From Pelagibacteraceae bacterium AG-426-M19 (GTDB taxonomy: Bacteria > Pseudomonadota > Alphaproteobacteria > Pelagibacterales > Pelagibacteraceae): a stretch of DNA of 64,000 bases. The notes beneath the pieces were generated by a model, which saw only the letters and a program-made list of their open reading frames with translations, made no database searches and was not told where the DNA came from. Both the position numbers and the translations under genes were made by a program. Shown in pieces: positions 57,629-64,000 of the stretch (position 1 is its first letter; each line of letters opens with the position of its first letter). The stretch is taken from assembly GCA_003210025.1 (NCBI GenBank), contig QCNW01000004.1, positions 1 through 64,000 of the forward strand. Direction: 5' to 3'.

Positions 57629-58401
57629 TAACGAATGTTAACACTAACAGAACCAATTTTATCAACTGTTCCTTTGTATATTCCTTTTCCTTTAAATGGA
57701 ACTACTCCCACAGTTGAACCTGTGAAAACATAAAAATCTTTATTTAAATTAATCTTTTCTTTCTTAACTTTATTTAAAACAAATCTTAAAGAATTTAATG
57801 GGTTAATATAAACAATATTTGTATTACCATTTACTTTTACCCTATTTTTCTTGCTGACCAGTGAAGTTTTTAAATTATTGAGGTTTAATTTTTTAAATTT
57901 TGTTTTTCTTCCAACAACAAACTTTATATTAAACCCAAAATCTCCACAAATATCTCCTAAATATGTAAATTTCTTGTTTCTTTGTCTAAATCCAACAATT
58001 TCAAAACAAGGACCCATAAATTTAATAAATTTAGTGACATTTGATTTTGTGACTTTTCCTTTAAAATCAAAGAAAGATTTCTTAATAAAATAATAAACTT
58101 CAACCTCTATACCTTTAGTGTGTTGGTTTATTTTTACTTTTTGACCAGATTTAACTAATCTTTTTTTAAATACTTTTGCTGTAAAAGGTTCTTTTTCTTT
58201 TAATTTTTTTAAAGCTTGAATTCCAGTTCCGCCAGCTTTTATTCCAATTGTTTCATCTTTAATTTGATCTTCACACAATTTTCTAAGTTTGTTGGCTAAA
58301 TTAATATTTTTACAATATTTTACTGGGATAGGATTAATAACTGTATTTGTGTTGTAAGCTTTGACTAATCTGCCAGCAATACGATTAATTTCATTTTTCA
58401 T
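57628..58401 (-). CDS. 2-keto-4-pentenoate hydratase-like protein (MhpD/HpaH, FAH-related)
   Basis: 257 residues of the 2-keto-4-pentenoate hydratase/2-oxohepta-3-ene-1,7-dioate hydratase (MhpD/HpaH) family. Blocks: IGIKAGGTGIQALKKLKEKE near residue 52, a middle VEVYYFIKKSFF, FEIVGFRQRNKKFTYLGD and the end VFTGSTVGVVPFKGKGIYKG, where VVPF/KG resembles the active-site loop. It adds water to unsaturated keto acids in ring- or side-chain catabolism. Very Lys-rich. Sits between the M24-like and M23 genes with small overlaps; substrate unknown. Confidence 0.7.
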   Translation of the reverse strand: MKNEINRIAGRLVKAYNTNTVINPIPVKYCKNINLANKLRKLCEDQIKDETIGIKAGGTGIQALKKLKEKEPFTAKVFKKRLVKSGQKVKINQHTKGIEVEVYYFIKKSFFDFKGKVTKSNVTKFIKFMGPCFEIVGFRQRNKKFTYLGDICGDFGFNIKFVVGRKTKFKKLNLNNLKTSLVSKKNRVKVNGNTNIVYINPLNSLRFVLNKVKKEKINLNKDFYVFTGSTVGVVPFKGKGIYKGTVDKIGSVSVNIR

Positions 58402-58410
58402 AGCCAGAAC

Positions 58411-59199
58411 TTATTGAAGAATGCTCATAGGATCAAGTCTAGTTTGAAACCAATTTATCCTAAAATCTAAATGTGGACCCGTTGATCTACCAGTAGATCC
58501 AACAGTACCTATAATTTCTCCTTGTTTAATTTCATCACCAACTTTAACCATTACATTTTCCAGATGCGAATATATTGTTGAAATACCATGGCCGTGGTCC
58601 ATTATTATAGTACCACCAGTATAATAAAGATCATCTTCTGCCATAGTCACTATTCCAGTTCCAGATGATTTAATTTTAGTTCCTTGTTTAGCTGCAATAT
58701 CAATTCCATAGTGAGGCCATTTTGGTTTACCATTAAGAATTCTTTGGCTACCATAAACTCCACTTATTATTCCTTTAACAGGCATAATAAATTGTTCAGT
58801 AAAGAAAGTTAAGTCTGAATTTATTGCTCTTGCTTTTCCAATTCTCCCATTTTCTTCTTTTATTCTTTTATAAACAGATTCTGGTGGTGTAACTTTACTT
58901 TCAGGCAGACCATCTATTCTTTGAATATTATATTTTCTTTTAAAAACTTTTTTTATAATTTTATTTTTTTTACCATTATTTATTTCAGTAATGGCTACAT
59001 CGAATTTTCGATCTCTATCTATACCAAACACGAAATATCCATCTTCAGATACTTTAACTTGTGTTTTATCTACAAATACCTTTGATCCAGCTTCTGCTTT
59101 ACCTAAAATAAAATGTCCTTGTAAAAATTTACCTTGAAACTCTAAAGCATGAGAGTGTGTAGAAAATATAATTGCTAAAATAAGCAACAATTTTTTCAT
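58411..59199 (-). CDS. M23 (LytM-type) peptidase, exported
   Basis: 262 residues starting with the ATG at 59199, whose A is shared with the SDR stop codon (TAATG); five more codons upstream exist but would run inside the SDR gene. Signal peptide of about 19 residues. A beta-sandwich region (30-120) precedes the M23 domain with zinc ligands HYGIDIAAKQG (HxxxD), the second His in YSHLENV and TGPHLDFRI. It cuts or binds peptidoglycan in the periplasm. All ligands present, so probably active. In the SDR/TerC/GMC operon on the minus strand. Confidence 0.85.
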   Translation of the reverse strand: MKKLLLILAIIFSTHSHALEFQGKFLQGHFILGKAEAGSKVFVDKTQVKVSEDGYFVFGIDRDRKFDVAITEINNGKKNKIIKKVFKRKYNIQRIDGLPESKVTPPESVYKRIKEENGRIGKARAINSDLTFFTEQFIMPVKGIISGVYGSQRILNGKPKWPHYGIDIAAKQGTKIKSSGTGIVTMAEDDLYYTGGTIIMDHGHGISTIYSHLENVMVKVGDEIKQGEIIGTVGSTGRSTGPHLDFRINWFQTRLDPMSILQ

Positions 59200-59957
59200 T
59201 ATTTTGCTGTCCAACCCCCATCAATTACAATTGATGTCCCTGTTATCATGCTTGCTGCATCTGAAGCTAAAAAACATACTGCTGTAGCCACATCAGACTC
59301 TGTTGCAACTTTTCCCATGGGTATATTACTTAAAGCTAGCTGTTTAAATTTTTTATTTTTAAAGAATTTTTTAACCATTGGAGTTTCAACAAATGTAGGT
59401 GCAACAGTGTTTACTCTAATATTTTTTGTTGCAAGTTCAACTCCCATTCCTTTTGTTAACCCTTCAATTCCAAATTTTGTCATATTGTAAACATTTCTAC
59501 CTGACATACCGACATGCCCTAATTGTGAGGACATATTAATTATAGATCCACCTTTTTTTTTATTTTTTAACATTTTTAGTACTACTAGTTGTGCAACGTT
59601 GAATGCCGCCTTCATATTTAAATCTACAAGATAATTCATACTTGTTTGTTTAATTTTTTCAAAAGGCTCAGGAATATTTGTACCTGCATTATTTACAAGT
59701 ATATCGATCTTCTTAATTTTTTTTAATTTTGAAGAAAGATCTTTATAATTCATTATATCGCAAGTTATTTTAACTAATTTTCCTTTAACTTTTTTTATAT
59801 CTTTTTGAAGTTTATCAAGATCAGAAGTAGTTCTACTTACTCCAATTATAGTTGCACCAGCTTCTGCAAGTGCAATAGAACATGCTCTACCAATACCTTT
59901 TCCCGCACCTGTTACTAAAGCAACTTTATTTTTTAAATTAATTTTTTTTAAATACAT
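59199..59957 (-). CDS. Short-chain dehydrogenase/reductase
   Basis: 252 residues, classical SDR. NAD(P) motif TGAGKGIGRACSIALAEAGA at residues 15-34, NNAGTN, catalytic Ser in INMSSQLGH and YxxxK in VYNMTKFGIEGL, plus the C-terminal GTSIVIDGGWTA. Reaction oxidises or reduces alcohols; substrate not readable (FabG-like to sugar dehydrogenases). Starts one base before the TerC stop and is followed by the M23 peptidase with TAATG coupling, so it belongs to the minus-strand run GMC-TerC-SDR-M23-MhpD-M24. Confidence 0.85.
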   Translation of the reverse strand: MYLKKINLKNKVALVTGAGKGIGRACSIALAEAGATIIGVSRTTSDLDKLQKDIKKVKGKLVKITCDIMNYKDLSSKLKKIKKIDILVNNAGTNIPEPFEKIKQTSMNYLVDLNMKAAFNVAQLVVLKMLKNKKKGGSIINMSSQLGHVGMSGRNVYNMTKFGIEGLTKGMGVELATKNIRVNTVAPTFVETPMVKKFFKNKKFKQLALSNIPMGKVATESDVATAVCFLASDAASMITGTSIVIDGGWTAK

Positions 59958-60536
59958 TTATAAAAATAGTTTTACGTCTGTATATATTAGCTCTATTGCA
60001 ACAAATAATATTGCTAATAATCCAACCCATCCTATCCATTTATACTTTTTAATCCACCCAGATATCAAAGTTGCTGCAGTAGCCATTAAAACTATTGATA
60101 AAACTAAACCAAATATCAATAACATGTAATGATCTCTAGCCGCTCCCGCTACTCCTAATACATTATCTAAACTCATTGTTACATCTGCTAGAATTACAGT
60201 TGTTATTGCCTTCATGAATGAACTGTTGTCTACTTTTTTTACATTTTCTTCAGCATTACCATTCATTTTAATTACATCCACGTAAAGTCTGTAACATATA
60301 TAAAGAAGTAATATTCCACCTATAAGTCTAAGTCCTGTGATTTGTAATAAATAAGCAGTTATTAGTGTAAATATAATTCTTAAAACTACTGCTGCTCCAA
60401 TTCCCCAAAAAATAATTTTTTTTCTTTGCTCGGTCGGAAATTGAGAAGCAACCATCCCAATTATAATTGCGTTATCTCCTGCTAAAACTAAATCGATAAA
60501 AACTATTTGAAAAAAAATTACTATTTGTTCGGTCAT
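59958..60536 (-). CDS. TerC-family membrane protein (YjbE-like)
   Basis: 192 residues, about seven membrane segments. TerC motifs: FIDLVLAGDNAIIIGMVAS near residue 14 and the repeat TTVILADVTMSLDNVLGVAG near residue 115, which supply the acidic residues (GDN/LDN) thought to bind Mn or Ca. YjbE/TerC proteins export manganese or load metal into exoenzymes. It overlaps the GMC gene by 4 bases (ATGA) and abuts the SDR gene. Whether it supplies metal to a partner of this operon is not known. Confidence 0.85.
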   Translation of the reverse strand: MTEQIVIFFQIVFIDLVLAGDNAIIIGMVASQFPTEQRKKIIFWGIGAAVVLRIIFTLITAYLLQITGLRLIGGILLLYICYRLYVDVIKMNGNAEENVKKVDNSSFMKAITTVILADVTMSLDNVLGVAGAARDHYMLLIFGLVLSIVLMATAATLISGWIKKYKWIGWVGLLAILFVAIELIYTDVKLFL

Positions 60537-62137
60537 CTTCTACTATCCTCAATTATCATATCAGCTGCTTTTTCCGCAATCATTATTGTCGGTGCATTTG
60601 TATTTCCTGATGTGATATGAGGCATAACAGAGGCATCTACAACCCTTAAATTTTCTAGTCCGTGAGCGACTAATCTATCATTAACAACAGCATTTTCATC
60701 TTTACCCATTCTACATGTGCTCACTGGATGGAATATAGTATTCGCAAATTTTCCAGCTTCAGTTGCTAATTCTTCATTATCTGTAATATTGATTCCCGGT
60801 CTAAGCTCTTCAGGTTGATAATCTTTATAAGCTTCAGACTTCATAACAATTTTTCTTACAATCTTTAATGCTTTTCCAGCAATCTCACGATCTTCATCGG
60901 TTGATAAATAATTCATTTTTATTTTTGGTGAAACTCTGGTGTCTGGAGATTTTAATTCTATAGATCCTCTACTTGTTGGTCTTACATTTGTAATTGTTGG
61001 AGTAAACGCTGGAAATTTATGTAAAGCTGACTTTCCTAAAAGATCAGTGCTTGCTGGTGAAATATGAAATTGAAGATTTGGCGTTTCTAAATGTTCATCA
61101 CTCTTAACAAATCCACAAACATAACTAGCACCAACTGTTAAAGGTCCTTTTCTTAAAAGAAGAAATTTTAAACCAGATAACATTTTTTTAGTAAAACTGT
61201 AGTAAATATCATTTAAAGTTTCTAAATTTTTAATTTTATAAACAGGTCTTAGCATTAAATGATCAGTTAGATTTCTTCCAACACCTTGATGATCTTTTAG
61301 TACATTAATATTATTTTCTTTTAAAAGTTCTCCTGGACCAATCCCTGATGCTTGTAATATATGAGGCGAGCCTATTGTACCTGCGCTTAATATAATTTCC
61401 TTATTAGTTTCAACTGAAAACTCTTTTCCATCTATCCAATAATTTACTTTTTTTGCTTTATTATTTTCAAATTCTATATTTTTAATATGAGCCTTAGTAA
61501 TAATTTTTAAATTTTTTCTACTCTTAACTGGATTTAAATAACCTACAGCTGTACTACATCTAAATCCATTTTTAATTGTAAATGGAAAATATCCCATTCC
61601 TTCATTATCACCGTTGTTAAAATCATCAGTTCTTTTGTAACCATGCTCTTCAGCAGCCTCTAAAAATAGATCGAGAACTTTAAATGTTGCTCTAATTTTC
61701 TCTACTGCAATAGGCCCTCCAGAACCATGAAATTCATTTTCTCCAAATTGAAAATCTTCAGATTTTTTAAAATAGGGCAGAACATCATCCCACGACCAAC
61801 CAACATTACCTAATTGTCTCCAATAATTATAATCATTCGATTGACCTCTAATATAAAGCATTCCATTAATTGAAGAGCTTCCACCTAATGTTTTTCCTCT
61901 TGGATAAACCATTTGCCTGTTATCACAGTTTGGTTCTTTCTCAGTATTAAAACACCAATCGGTATCTGGATTGTGCATAGTTTTAAAATAACCACCTGGA
62001 ATATGGATCCATGGATTAGTGTCTTTACCACCAGCCTCAAGTAAAAGAACTTTAGTATCAGGGTTTGCTGTTAATCTATTAGCCAAGACACAGCCTGCGG
62101 ATCCTGCACCAATAATTATGTAATCAAATTTATCCAT
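60533..62137 (-). CDS. GMC-family oxidoreductase (choline dehydrogenase-like)
   Basis: 534 residues. FAD motif IIGAGSAGCVLANRL at residues 7-21, GMC signature 1 PRGKTLGGSSSINGMLYIRG, signature 2 GTIGSPHILQASGIGP, and catalytic His-Asn/His in FHPVSTCRMG and HITSGNTNAPTIM. Same family as BetA choline dehydrogenase and alcohol/polyethylene-glycol dehydrogenases; substrate unspecified. First gene of the minus-strand six-gene run. Divergent from dctP with a 135-base intergenic region; the TRAP transporter may deliver its substrate. Confidence 0.85.
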   Translation of the reverse strand: MDKFDYIIIGAGSAGCVLANRLTANPDTKVLLLEAGGKDTNPWIHIPGGYFKTMHNPDTDWCFNTEKEPNCDNRQMVYPRGKTLGGSSSINGMLYIRGQSNDYNYWRQLGNVGWSWDDVLPYFKKSEDFQFGENEFHGSGGPIAVEKIRATFKVLDLFLEAAEEHGYKRTDDFNNGDNEGMGYFPFTIKNGFRCSTAVGYLNPVKSRKNLKIITKAHIKNIEFENNKAKKVNYWIDGKEFSVETNKEIILSAGTIGSPHILQASGIGPGELLKENNINVLKDHQGVGRNLTDHLMLRPVYKIKNLETLNDIYYSFTKKMLSGLKFLLLRKGPLTVGASYVCGFVKSDEHLETPNLQFHISPASTDLLGKSALHKFPAFTPTITNVRPTSRGSIELKSPDTRVSPKIKMNYLSTDEDREIAGKALKIVRKIVMKSEAYKDYQPEELRPGINITDNEELATEAGKFANTIFHPVSTCRMGKDENAVVNDRLVAHGLENLRVVDASVMPHITSGNTNAPTIMIAEKAADMIIEDSRR

Positions 62138-62272
62138 ATTTTTTATAAATAATCTTTAATGAATATTTAATGATTTTAAACATTTTTCTCATAAAAACGT
62201 CGAAATGACACTTGTATGTGCCTTTGATTTTTGAGAGGATCTTCACATTATAAATAAAAAGAGAGGGATATA

Positions 62273-63370
62273 ATGAAAAAAATCGTTTCAGCGTTGTTTG
62301 CTGCTTTCTTAGTATTTGGATTTATTTCAAATGCGAATGCTGCAAAAACGTTAAAGTGTCAGACGGTTATTAGCGCTAAAGGTGATGAAGCGGTAATGTT
62401 AAAAGACTTTACTGACAACGTAACAAAACTAACAGGTGGATCTCTAAAATTTGAAATTATGCCAGCAGGAACAGTAGTTGGAGTTAAAGAAACTCTTGAT
62501 GCTGTTGATAAAGGTTTGATTGATTGCGGATTTGCTTGGACTCACTATTGGTCTGGAGAACATCCAGCTGCTATGTTATTTGGTTCGCCAGTAGCAGGTG
62601 GTGGTGTAGGAATTGATAACATCGCATTCTTATCATGGTTTTTATATGGTGGTGGAGAACAACTATATGACAGACTTTGGGGAGAAATGAAAAGAGACAT
62701 TAAAGGTTTCATGCTTCAACCAGTTGGTCCAGAAGCTTTAGGATGGTTCCCGAGAAAAATCAAAGATATGGATGATTTCAGAACATTTAAGTTCAGAACT
62801 CCTCCAGGAATTCCAGGTCAAACTTATAAAGACATTGGAATAGCTTCAGTTGCAATGGGTGGTGGAGATATTCTTCCAGCATTGGAAGCAGGAACTATTG
62901 ATGCTGCTGAGTGGTGTTGTCCTCAACCAGATAAAGTGTTTGGTATACATAAAGTATTAAAACACTACTATCTACAAGGTTTACACCAAGTAGTCGTAAA
63001 TGCTGACTTTTACTTAAACAAAAGCACTTACGATAAGTTCACTGACCATGAGAAATTTTCAATGAAGATGGCTGCTGATGCATCGTTGATGAGAGCTTTA
63101 GCTTACAGAATCAACACTAATGGATTAGCACTTAAAGACTTAACTGAAAATCATGGTGTGATACTTGAAGATACACCAGCAGATTATTTCCCAGCTTATA
63201 TGGCCGCAGCGAAAGCAACTTTAGAGAAAAATGCAAAAGAAAACGCATTCTTTAAAGAAGTTTATGACTCAATGATAAGCTTTGCTAATACTGCTGTACC
63301 ATTCTGGTCTGGTGCACAAACATCGAATGCTAAGCTAGGAATGGCTTATGCTAATTCGTTGAAGAAATAA
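62273..63370 (+). CDS. dctP: TRAP transporter periplasmic binding protein (DctP)
   Basis: 365 residues with a typical signal peptide (residues 1-23). DctP family features: QTVISAKGDEAVMLKDFTDNV at the start, KFRTPPGIPGQTYKDIGIA containing the Arg that binds a substrate carboxylate, GDILPALEAGTIDAAEWC and QLYDRLWGEMKRD. It resembles the COG4663 subgroup (mannitol/chloroaromatic/keto acid types). AGAGAGGGA ribosome site before the ATG. Followed by an intrinsic terminator and then dctQ, which favours excess binding protein. Divergent from the GMC oxidoreductase. Confidence 0.9.
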   Translation: MKKIVSALFAAFLVFGFISNANAAKTLKCQTVISAKGDEAVMLKDFTDNVTKLTGGSLKFEIMPAGTVVGVKETLDAVDKGLIDCGFAWTHYWSGEHPAAMLFGSPVAGGGVGIDNIAFLSWFLYGGGEQLYDRLWGEMKRDIKGFMLQPVGPEALGWFPRKIKDMDDFRTFKFRTPPGIPGQTYKDIGIASVAMGGGDILPALEAGTIDAAEWCCPQPDKVFGIHKVLKHYYLQGLHQVVVNADFYLNKSTYDKFTDHEKFSMKMAADASLMRALAYRINTNGLALKDLTENHGVILEDTPADYFPAYMAAAKATLEKNAKENAFFKEVYDSMISFANTAVPFWSGAQTSNAKLGMAYANSLKK

Positions 63371-63381
63371 ATAAAGTTATT

Positions 63382-63412
63382 AAGCGGGCTTTTATAAGCC
63401 CGCTTTTTTTTT
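63382..63412 (+). terminator. Intrinsic terminator between dctP and dctQ
   Basis: AAGCGGGCTT (63382-63391), loop TTAT, AAGCCCGCTT (63396-63405) and a run of Ts to 63412. Perfect 10-bp stem. It lies 12 bases after the dctP stop and 12 bases before dctQ, acting as a partial terminator inside the TRAP operon. Confidence 0.9.
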
Positions 63413-63423
63413 CAAAAAATTAT

Positions 63424-64000
63424 ATGTCGGATAATCCAAAGTTAGATATTTCAGATGAAATGATAGCCGAAAGGCGATCAGGATCTGGAAAGATGCCTGA
63501 TGATATGCCAACTTGGATGGCTAAAACTATAGTTAACATAGATAGATTTAGTAAATTAATAGGAAACATAGTTTGTTGGATTACAATCCCACTAATGCTT
63601 GGGATGGTTTATGAGGTTTTAGCAAGAAAATTATTTTTAGCTCCTACAATCTGGGCTTATGATATGAGCAGATTTTTTTATGGAGCATTGTTTATGTTAG
63701 GAGCAGGATATGCTCTTTCAAAAGGTGTTCATATTAGAGCAGATTTTTTATATAGAAATTTTAAAGTTAAAACTCAAGGCAGAATAGATTTTTGGCTTTA
63801 CTTATTATTTTATTTTCCAGGATTAATAGTCTTTTTGTATATGACAACAGGCTTTGTTCAAGAAAGCATAATGAGAAACGAAAGAGGGATGGATACAACA
63901 TGGATGCCATATATGTGGCCGATAAAATCTTGTCTATGGATTGGAATTGTTTTCCTTCTAATTCAAGGTGTTTCAGAACTTTTTAAAAGTTATTACGCAG
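63424..64000 (+). CDS. dctQ: TRAP transporter small permease (DctQ), cut by the window edge
   Basis: About 192 residues visible, open to the window end. A soluble N-terminal tail (MSDNPKLDISDEM, then RRSGSGKMPDDMPTWM) precedes membrane segments: IVCWITIPLMLGMVYEVLAR, the FFYGALFMLGAGYALSKGVH block with the DctQ His-Ile-Arg (VHIRADFLY) motif, LYLLFYFPGLIVFLYM and SCLWIGIVFLLIQGVSELF. DctQ is the 4-helix subunit that joins DctM. The longer than usual N-terminal tail (about 35 residues before the first helix) is noted. A dctM gene is expected just beyond the window. Confidence 0.85.
   Translation, partial: MSDNPKLDISDEMIAERRSGSGKMPDDMPTWMAKTIVNIDRFSKLIGNIVCWITIPLMLGMVYEVLARKLFLAPTIWAYDMSRFFYGALFMLGAGYALSKGVHIRADFLYRNFKVKTQGRIDFWLYLLFYFPGLIVFLYMTTGFVQESIMRNERGMDTTWMPYMWPIKSCLWIGIVFLLIQGVSELFKSYYA

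Noticed and set aside
1-64000. CRISPR arrays, prophage, insertion sequences, tRNA and rRNA genes
   Set aside because: No regularly spaced repeats, transposase, integrase or phage motifs, and no tRNA cloverleaf or rRNA stretch was seen on either strand.

Overview
The window looks like a chromosomal segment of a SAR11 (Pelagibacterales) alphaproteobacterium or a very close relative. Base composition is strongly A+T rich, genes are packed with 1 to 8 base start/stop overlaps, and several SAR11 hallmarks occur together: a TPP-riboswitch-controlled thiV transporter, an aprMBA cluster, many binding-protein transporters and lone ammonium uptake. I see no tRNA, rRNA, CRISPR array, insertion sequence or prophage gene. 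Assignments rest on motifs and family resemblance read from the translations; no database search was run.

Left part (1-15.3 kb). A metE-like gene (cut by the window edge), two di-domain SnoaL-like proteins and a bicupin form a small cluster of unknown pathway. It is followed by sulfonate genes: a HisD-family dehydrogenase resembling HpsN, a Pta-type phosphate acetyltransferase, an SLC10-type symporter, a double winged-helix regulator preceded by a duplicated 15-bp motif, an Ldh_2 (ComC-like) dehydrogenase, a taurine-type ABC transporter (tauA, tauB and an oversized tauC), a taurine:pyruvate-type aminotransferase (tpa) and alanine dehydrogenase (ald).

Middle (15.4-35.8 kb). This holds a thioredoxin-like/cytochrome b561/two cytochrome c/DUF4396 group, an ABC-2 exporter, tiny membrane proteins, a TSUP permease, thiV, rseP, HU, amtB, a peroxiredoxin, a glycosyltransferase-like protein, a rhodanese, an ABA4-like protein, recX, cysQ, mnmA, and an overlapping operon metC-MFS-pabB-pabA-pabC-HIT.

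Second sulfur block (35.8-46.7 kb). aprM-aprB-aprA, an unassigned 116-aa protein, a TauE/SafE (TSUP) exporter, suyB-suyA and xsc, then a DAO-type FAD oxidoreductase and a class I aminotransferase. Together with the left block this gives a coherent route: taurine to sulfoacetaldehyde (Tpa, Ald), to acetyl phosphate plus sulfite (Xsc), to acetyl-CoA (Pta); DHPS/sulfolactate (HpsN, ComC) to pyruvate plus sulfite (SuyAB); sulfite oxidised by AprBA or exported by TauE.

Right part (46.7-64 kb). A structured intergenic region, phrB, an 863-aa cNMP-binding/PlsC/SGNH fusion, an FG-GAP/ASPIC-UnbV protein, several unrecognised secreted or small proteins, a renalase-like flavoprotein, and a six-gene minus-strand run (GMC oxidoreductase, TerC, SDR, M23 peptidase, MhpD-type hydratase, M24/creatinase-like). 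The window ends in a TRAP transporter (dctP, terminator, dctQ cut by the edge).

The most unusual items are the cNMP/acyltransferase/SGNH fusion, the TauC with a roughly 370-residue insertion between its early membrane segments and its permease core, the double winged-helix regulator with its paired upstream motif, and the split but complete sulfonate-to-sulfite system.
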